In this document: piece after piece, positions 59,768 through 64,000 of the stretch
How positions within the stretch are numbered: position 1 is the first letter of the stretch
Layout of the letters: every line of letters starts with the position of its first letter
Assembly (NCBI RefSeq): GCF_023634805.2
Contig: NZ_CP106881.1
Coordinates: 2,152,001 to 2,216,000, forward strand
Source of the DNA: Comamonas endophytica
Lineage (GTDB): Bacteria; Pseudomonadota; Gammaproteobacteria; Burkholderiales; Burkholderiaceae_C
Length of the DNA: 64,000 nucleotides
Direction of reading: 5' to 3'
Position numbers and translations under genes: made by a program
Notes under the pieces: generated by a model
Databases searched by the model: none
What the model saw: the letters and a program-made list of their open reading frames with translations, nothing else
What the model was told of the DNA's origin: nothing

Positions 59768-60733
59768 TCAGAGATCCAGCACCAGCCGCTCGCCCAGGCT
59801 GCGCGAGCAGCAGATCATGATGGTCTTTTCCTGCGCATGTTCCTGCGGCGTGCGCACGCTGTCGAGGTGCAGCGGCTCGCCTTCCAGGCAGGTTACTTCG
59901 CAGGCGCCGCAGACGCCCTGTTCGCAGGAATACATGACATCCATGCCGCGCTCCTTGAGCACTTCCAGGATGCTTTGCTCCGGCCCGACGGGCACGCGCA
60001 GCCCCGAGCGCGCCAGCACCACTTCGAAGCCTGCTGCGGCGCTCGCATCAACGGGCACCGGCGCCGCAAAGCGCTCCATGTAGATGCGGCCGCTGCGCCG
60101 GCTGGCATCCAGCGCCGCCAGCTCGTCCAGCATGGATTGCGGGCCGCAGGCATAGACGTCGGCATCGGCATGCGCGGCCGCCACCACTTCGGCGGCGCGC
60201 GGTGCCTTGCCCTGCGCCGCCACATGCAGCTGCACGCGCGAATCCGCGCCCAGCTGCCCAGCAAACAGCATCTGCTCCAGCGACCGGCCCCAGTAATGCA
60301 GCTCGAAGGTCCGCCCCTGGGCTTCGAGCGCGTGCAGCATCGCATACACCGGCGTGATGCCGATGCCGCCAGCCAGCAGCAGCACCGGGGCCTGCGCGCC
60401 GTTGTCCTCGCGCAGCGCGAAATGGTTGCGCGGCGCCGAGATCTCCAGCGCCATGCCGACGCGCGCGGCCTCGTGCAGCCATTGCGAGCCGCCGCGGCCG
60501 GCCGCGTCGCGCTTCACGGCAATCAGATAGCCCCCGGGCCCGGAAGAGGGCAGCAGCGAATACTGCCGCACCAGGCCATTGGGCAGATGCAGGTCCACAT
60601 GCGCGCCGGCTTCCACGGGCGGGAATTCCTGCGCGTCCAGCGGCACCAGCCGGTACTGGCAGATGCCCTCGCAGCCATGTTCGATGGCCTGCAGCCGGGC
60701 GCGCAGCCGGCCCCCGGTTTCAGACAGTGCCAT
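59768..60733 (-). CDS. PDR/VanB-type oxygenase reductase (FMN, NADH and C-terminal [2Fe-2S])
   Basis: The 321-residue protein has the phthalate-dioxygenase-reductase order: FMN domain (VRQYSL, about 56-61), NAD-binding domain (LLLAGGIGITPVYAML, CGPQSML) and a plant-type ferredoxin domain with cluster cysteines C270, C275, C278 and C308 (SCEQGVCGACEV and ICCS). It passes electrons from NADH to the partner Rieske oxygenase. Its start overlaps the end of the oxygenase gene by 14 bases, so the two are translationally coupled. Confidence 0.93.
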   Translation of the reverse strand: MALSETGGRLRARLQAIEHGCEGICQYRLVPLDAQEFPPVEAGAHVDLHLPNGLVRQYSLLPSSGPGGYLIAVKRDAAGRGGSQWLHEAARVGMALEISAPRNHFALREDNGAQAPVLLLAGGIGITPVYAMLHALEAQGRTFELHYWGRSLEQMLFAGQLGADSRVQLHVAAQGKAPRAAEVVAAAHADADVYACGPQSMLDELAALDASRRSGRIYMERFAAPVPVDASAAAGFEVVLARSGLRVPVGPEQSILEVLKERGMDVMYSCEQGVCGACEVTCLEGEPLHLDSVRTPQEHAQEKTIMICCSRSLGERLVLDL

Positions 60734-61763
60734 ACATCACGCCCATGTCATGCAGCCACTTGCGGTATTTCTGGCCCAGCAGGTCGGTGCGGTGGTGCAG
60801 CTCCTTGCGCAGGTCCACGGGAATGCGTTCCGGGCGCTGGGTGTCGACGATGGCGCTGTCCTGCGCATAAACCAGGTCCTGGCGCCGGCGCACCTCGGCG
60901 TCTGTAGGCTGCGGGTCGAAGTTCATCGCGCAGGTGATGCGGACGATGCTGTGCGTGGCATCCACCTGCTGCGCGGTGAAGAAGGTGCAGAAGCGGTCGT
61001 CTTCGCTGCCCAGGTGCGCGTGCTGCGGGTCGGAGATCACCACCCGCTTCTTGAAGTAGGCGACCAGCGGGCGCAGGCACTTGTAGGCGTAGTAGGCCAC
61101 CACGGGGATGTTGCGCGGATCGCCATAGGGCTGCGTGACCTTGATTTCCGAGGTGCTGAGGATGCCGTCCTCGAGCTTGACCTGGTAGGGGGGAATCGGG
61201 TCGGGCAGGTCCATGATGCCGTTGACCCCGGCATGCACGAAGGGGAAATGCGTAGGGTCGATGAAGTTTTCCAGCGCGCGGTAGCCCGAGCGGAAGTGGT
61301 AGGGGCCGCAGACCACCTTCTTGTAGCTCGGATCGTCCCACTCGGGAAAGGCGGGAATGTCGTGCGCCGGCTCGCCCAGGCAGGCCCAGACCAGGCCGTA
61401 GGCCTCCCTGGTGTGGTGCCGCAGCGCCCGGGCCTTGGCCATGGGCTTCTCGGTGGGCGCGGCGGGCATCAGCACGCACTGGGCCGTGGCGTCGTAGTTC
61501 CAGCCGTGGTAGGGGCAGACCACGCGGTTGTTCTGGATGAAGCCCTTGGACAGGCGCGCGCCGCGGTGGATGCACAGGTCCTCCCAGACATGGGCCACGC
61601 CCTCGTCGTCGCGCCAGCCGACCAGGTCGCGCTCGAGCAGCGTGATCGGCACCAGCTTGCCCGGCGCGAATTCTTCGGAGGTGCCCACGACATGCCAGTC
61701 GTTGAGCAGTGCGGGCTCGATGGTGGGTTCGTCGAGGATGCCGGATCGGGCGGGACAGTTCAT
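60720..61763 (-). CDS. Rieske non-haem iron oxygenase (VanA-like)
   Basis: The 347-residue protein has an N-terminal Rieske [2Fe-2S] domain with C64-x-H66 (CIHRGARL) and C83-x2-H86 (CPYHGW), and a C-terminal catalytic domain with the mononuclear iron ligands of the form D169-x2-H172-x4-H177 (NFIDPTHFPFVH). It belongs to the alpha-only oxygenases, which hydroxylate or O-demethylate aromatic acids such as vanillate or phthalate. AAGGAA precedes the ATG at 61763. The gene is 44 bp after livF of the second LIV transporter and 5' of the reductase. Substrate identity is unknown. Confidence 0.92.
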   Translation of the reverse strand: MNCPARSGILDEPTIEPALLNDWHVVGTSEEFAPGKLVPITLLERDLVGWRDDEGVAHVWEDLCIHRGARLSKGFIQNNRVVCPYHGWNYDATAQCVLMPAAPTEKPMAKARALRHHTREAYGLVWACLGEPAHDIPAFPEWDDPSYKKVVCGPYHFRSGYRALENFIDPTHFPFVHAGVNGIMDLPDPIPPYQVKLEDGILSTSEIKVTQPYGDPRNIPVVAYYAYKCLRPLVAYFKKRVVISDPQHAHLGSEDDRFCTFFTAQQVDATHSIVRITCAMNFDPQPTDAEVRRRQDLVYAQDSAIVDTQRPERIPVDLRKELHHRTDLLGQKYRKWLHDMGVMYGTV

Positions 61764-61807
61764 GGTGCTTCCTTGTGTCGTGGGCTCGTGGGGGTGGGAA
61801 GAAGGGC

Positions 61808-62498
61808 TCATCCGCCGAGATAGGACTTGCGGATGGTTTCGTTGGCCAGCATGTCGGCGGCGCTGCCGCTGGTGACGATGCGGCCGTTTTCCAGCAGATA
61901 GGCGCGGTCGCACATGCCGAGCGCGGCATAGGCGTTCTGCTCGACCAGCAGCACCGTGGTGCCCTCGCGCCGCACTTCGAGGATCAGCTCGAAGATCATC
62001 TGCACGATGTTCGGCGCCAGGCCCAGCGAGGGCTCGTCGAACATCGCCAGGCGCGGGCGCGCCATCAGCGCGCGCGCGATGGCCAGCATCTGCTGCTCGC
62101 CGCCGGACAGGGTGCCGGCCGCCTGGCCGCTGCGCTCGCGCAGGCGCGGGAAGCGGTCGAACATGCGTTCCATGTCGCTGCGCACGCGCTGGCGGTCGAT
62201 GCGGCGGTAGGCGCCCATCTCCAGGTTCTCGCGCACGCTCAGCTGCGGGAACACGCGCCGGCCTTCGGGGCAGTGGGCAATGCCGCGCTCGATGATCTGG
62301 GCCGGCATCGCGCCGCCGATGTCATGGCCGTCGAAGCGGATGCTGCCGGTGGACAGCGGCTCGAGCCCGCTGATCGCGCGCAGGGTGGTCGACTTGCCGG
62401 CCCCGTTGGCGCCGATCAGGGTGACGAGCTCGCCCTCGCGCACCTCGATGGAGATGCGGTCCACGCCGAGGGTGGCGCCGTAGCGCACGCTGATGTCG

Positions 62499-62512
<14 letters not shown>
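61808..62512 (-). CDS. livF: LIV-type ABC transporter ATPase LivF (second transporter)
   Basis: The 234-residue ATPase has Walker A LIGANGAGKSTTLRA, signature LSGGEQQMLAIARALMARP, Walker B LAMFDEPSLGLAP and a LVEQN switch, all LivF-like. The ATG at 62512 overlaps the livG stop region by 14 bases; a TTG at 62530 would be an alternative. It is part of the operon livM-livG-livF-oxygenase-reductase. Confidence 0.92.
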
Positions 62513-63304
<792 letters not shown>

Positions 63305-63308
<4 letters not shown>

Positions 63309-64000
63309 GCGACCTCCTTGGCCACGGCCGGCGTGGATGATTGGACGGGGCGCGCCGGACGGGTACGCCGGCGCACCAGTGCCGGCACGATGCCGCGCGG
63401 CATGAAGACCAGGATCACGACCATCAGCGTGCCGTACAGCATCCACTGCACCTCGGGCGCCAGCCAGCCGCGCAGCAGTTCCGGCAGCAGCCCGAACAGC
63501 AGCCCGCCGATGACCGGGCCCGACAGCGTGCCCTTGCCGCCGACGATCACCATGATGACCATGGTGATGGTGAACATGAACATGAAGACATCGGGGTCGA
63601 TGATGCGCACGGTGTGGGCATACAGCCCGCCCGCAGCGCCCGCGATCGCCGCCGCGCCCACCGCCGCGATGCGCAGATAGTGCGTGACCGGAATGCCCAT
63701 GGAGCGCGCCAGCGTCTCGTTCTCGCGCAGCGCGATCATGGCGCGCCCGACGCGGCTGTGCACCAGCGCCGCGACCAGCAGGTACGACAGCAGCGCCACC
63801 GCCAGCACCAGCCAGTAGGTGCTGGCCTTGCTCACCAGCTCGACCACGCCCGCGCCCGGCAGCCAGAAGGTGAGCGGGGGAATGTTGTTGAGCGCCATCG
63901 GGCCCTCGGTCAGATCGACCCAGTTGATGGCCACCATGCGCATGACCTGCGCGAAGCTGATGGTCACGATCACGAAGTAGGCGCCGCGCACGCGAAAGGC
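63305..64000 (-). CDS. livM: LIV-type ABC transporter permease LivM, partial (5' end beyond window)
   Basis: At least 228 codons of a LivM-type permease are visible; the gene continues past the right edge. The visible part has several membrane segments, the EAA-like loop ALRENETLARSMGIPVTHYLRIAAVGAAAIAGAAGGLYAH, MVIMVIVGGKGTLSGPVIGGLLFGLLPELLR, and a basic tail (RRRTRPARP). The matching permease LivH and binding protein are presumably further upstream. Confidence 0.92.

Overview
The window is 64 kb of GC-rich chromosomal DNA from a betaproteobacterium, most likely a member of the Comamonadaceae (Acidovorax/Comamonas/Delftia type). The evidence is the diaA-dolP gene pair, pilT-cNMP-pilU, DUF3567 and DUF1840 proteins, a PHA-granule-system protein, a bacterial acyl-CoA-binding protein, Bug/TTT-type solute receptors, duplicated LIV-type ABC transporters and an intergenic repeat family with the core CCTTCGACAAGCTCAGG. 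No rRNA, tRNA, insertion sequence, CRISPR array or phage was recognised. Both ends cut genes: a SIS-domain gene on the left and a LivM-type permease on the right.

Layout. 0-6 kb: envelope lipoprotein DolP, a beta-hydroxyacid dehydrogenase, the twitching-motility retraction ATPases PilU and PilT with a cyclic-nucleotide-binding protein between them, and the PLP-homeostasis protein YggS. 6-9 kb: a lipoprotein that looks like a GH79-family glycosidase with its catalytic core deleted, a class V aminotransferase and a periplasmic FKBP isomerase. 8.9-11.8 kb: a nitric-oxide detoxification module, norR and hmp, with three predicted NorR sites and a sigma-54 promoter between them. 12-15 kb: an ExoU-like patatin phospholipase and a DUF445 membrane protein. 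15-18 kb: a Fur-box-preceded TonB receptor and a siderophore-type binding protein. 18.5-28.7 kb: a TPR-like protein, type II NADH dehydrogenase, two FAD-linked D-2-hydroxyacid dehydrogenases, a LysR regulator with PurU, and a PAS-GGDEF-EAL protein overlapping an AbrB-family membrane protein.

28.9-34.8 kb: DUF3567 with a structured leader, DUF3108, then an IclR-controlled catabolic cluster (FAH-family hydrolase, Bug receptor, YqhD-like alcohol dehydrogenase). 35-43 kb: molybdopterin oxidoreductase, M20 amidohydrolase, PHA-system protein, ACBP, zinc aminopeptidase lipoprotein, cyclopropane-fatty-acid synthase and DUF1840. 43-52.6 kb: a minus-strand uptake-and-activation operon, acyl-CoA synthetase - LivG - LivH - LivM - binding protein - LivF - PaaK-like CoA ligase, followed by a separately promoted Bug receptor; a Crp/Fnr regulator is divergent. 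53.6-59.8 kb: an RluF-like pseudouridine synthase with a long RGG-rich N-terminus, a tannase/feruloyl-esterase lipoprotein, htpG and a glycine-valine-rich lipoprotein. 59.8-64 kb: a second LIV transporter coupled to a Rieske oxygenase and its PDR-type reductase.

The physiology suggested is a soil, water or plant-associated heterotroph that imports aromatic or acyl carboxylates, activates them with CoA or oxygenates them. The most notable points are the ExoU-like phospholipase with no secretion genes nearby, the gutted glycosidase, the complete NorR/sigma-54 regulatory region, the two transporter-enzyme operons, and the observation that the 28-nt repeat family occupies every roomy convergent gene junction and has expanded into tandem arrays at two of them.
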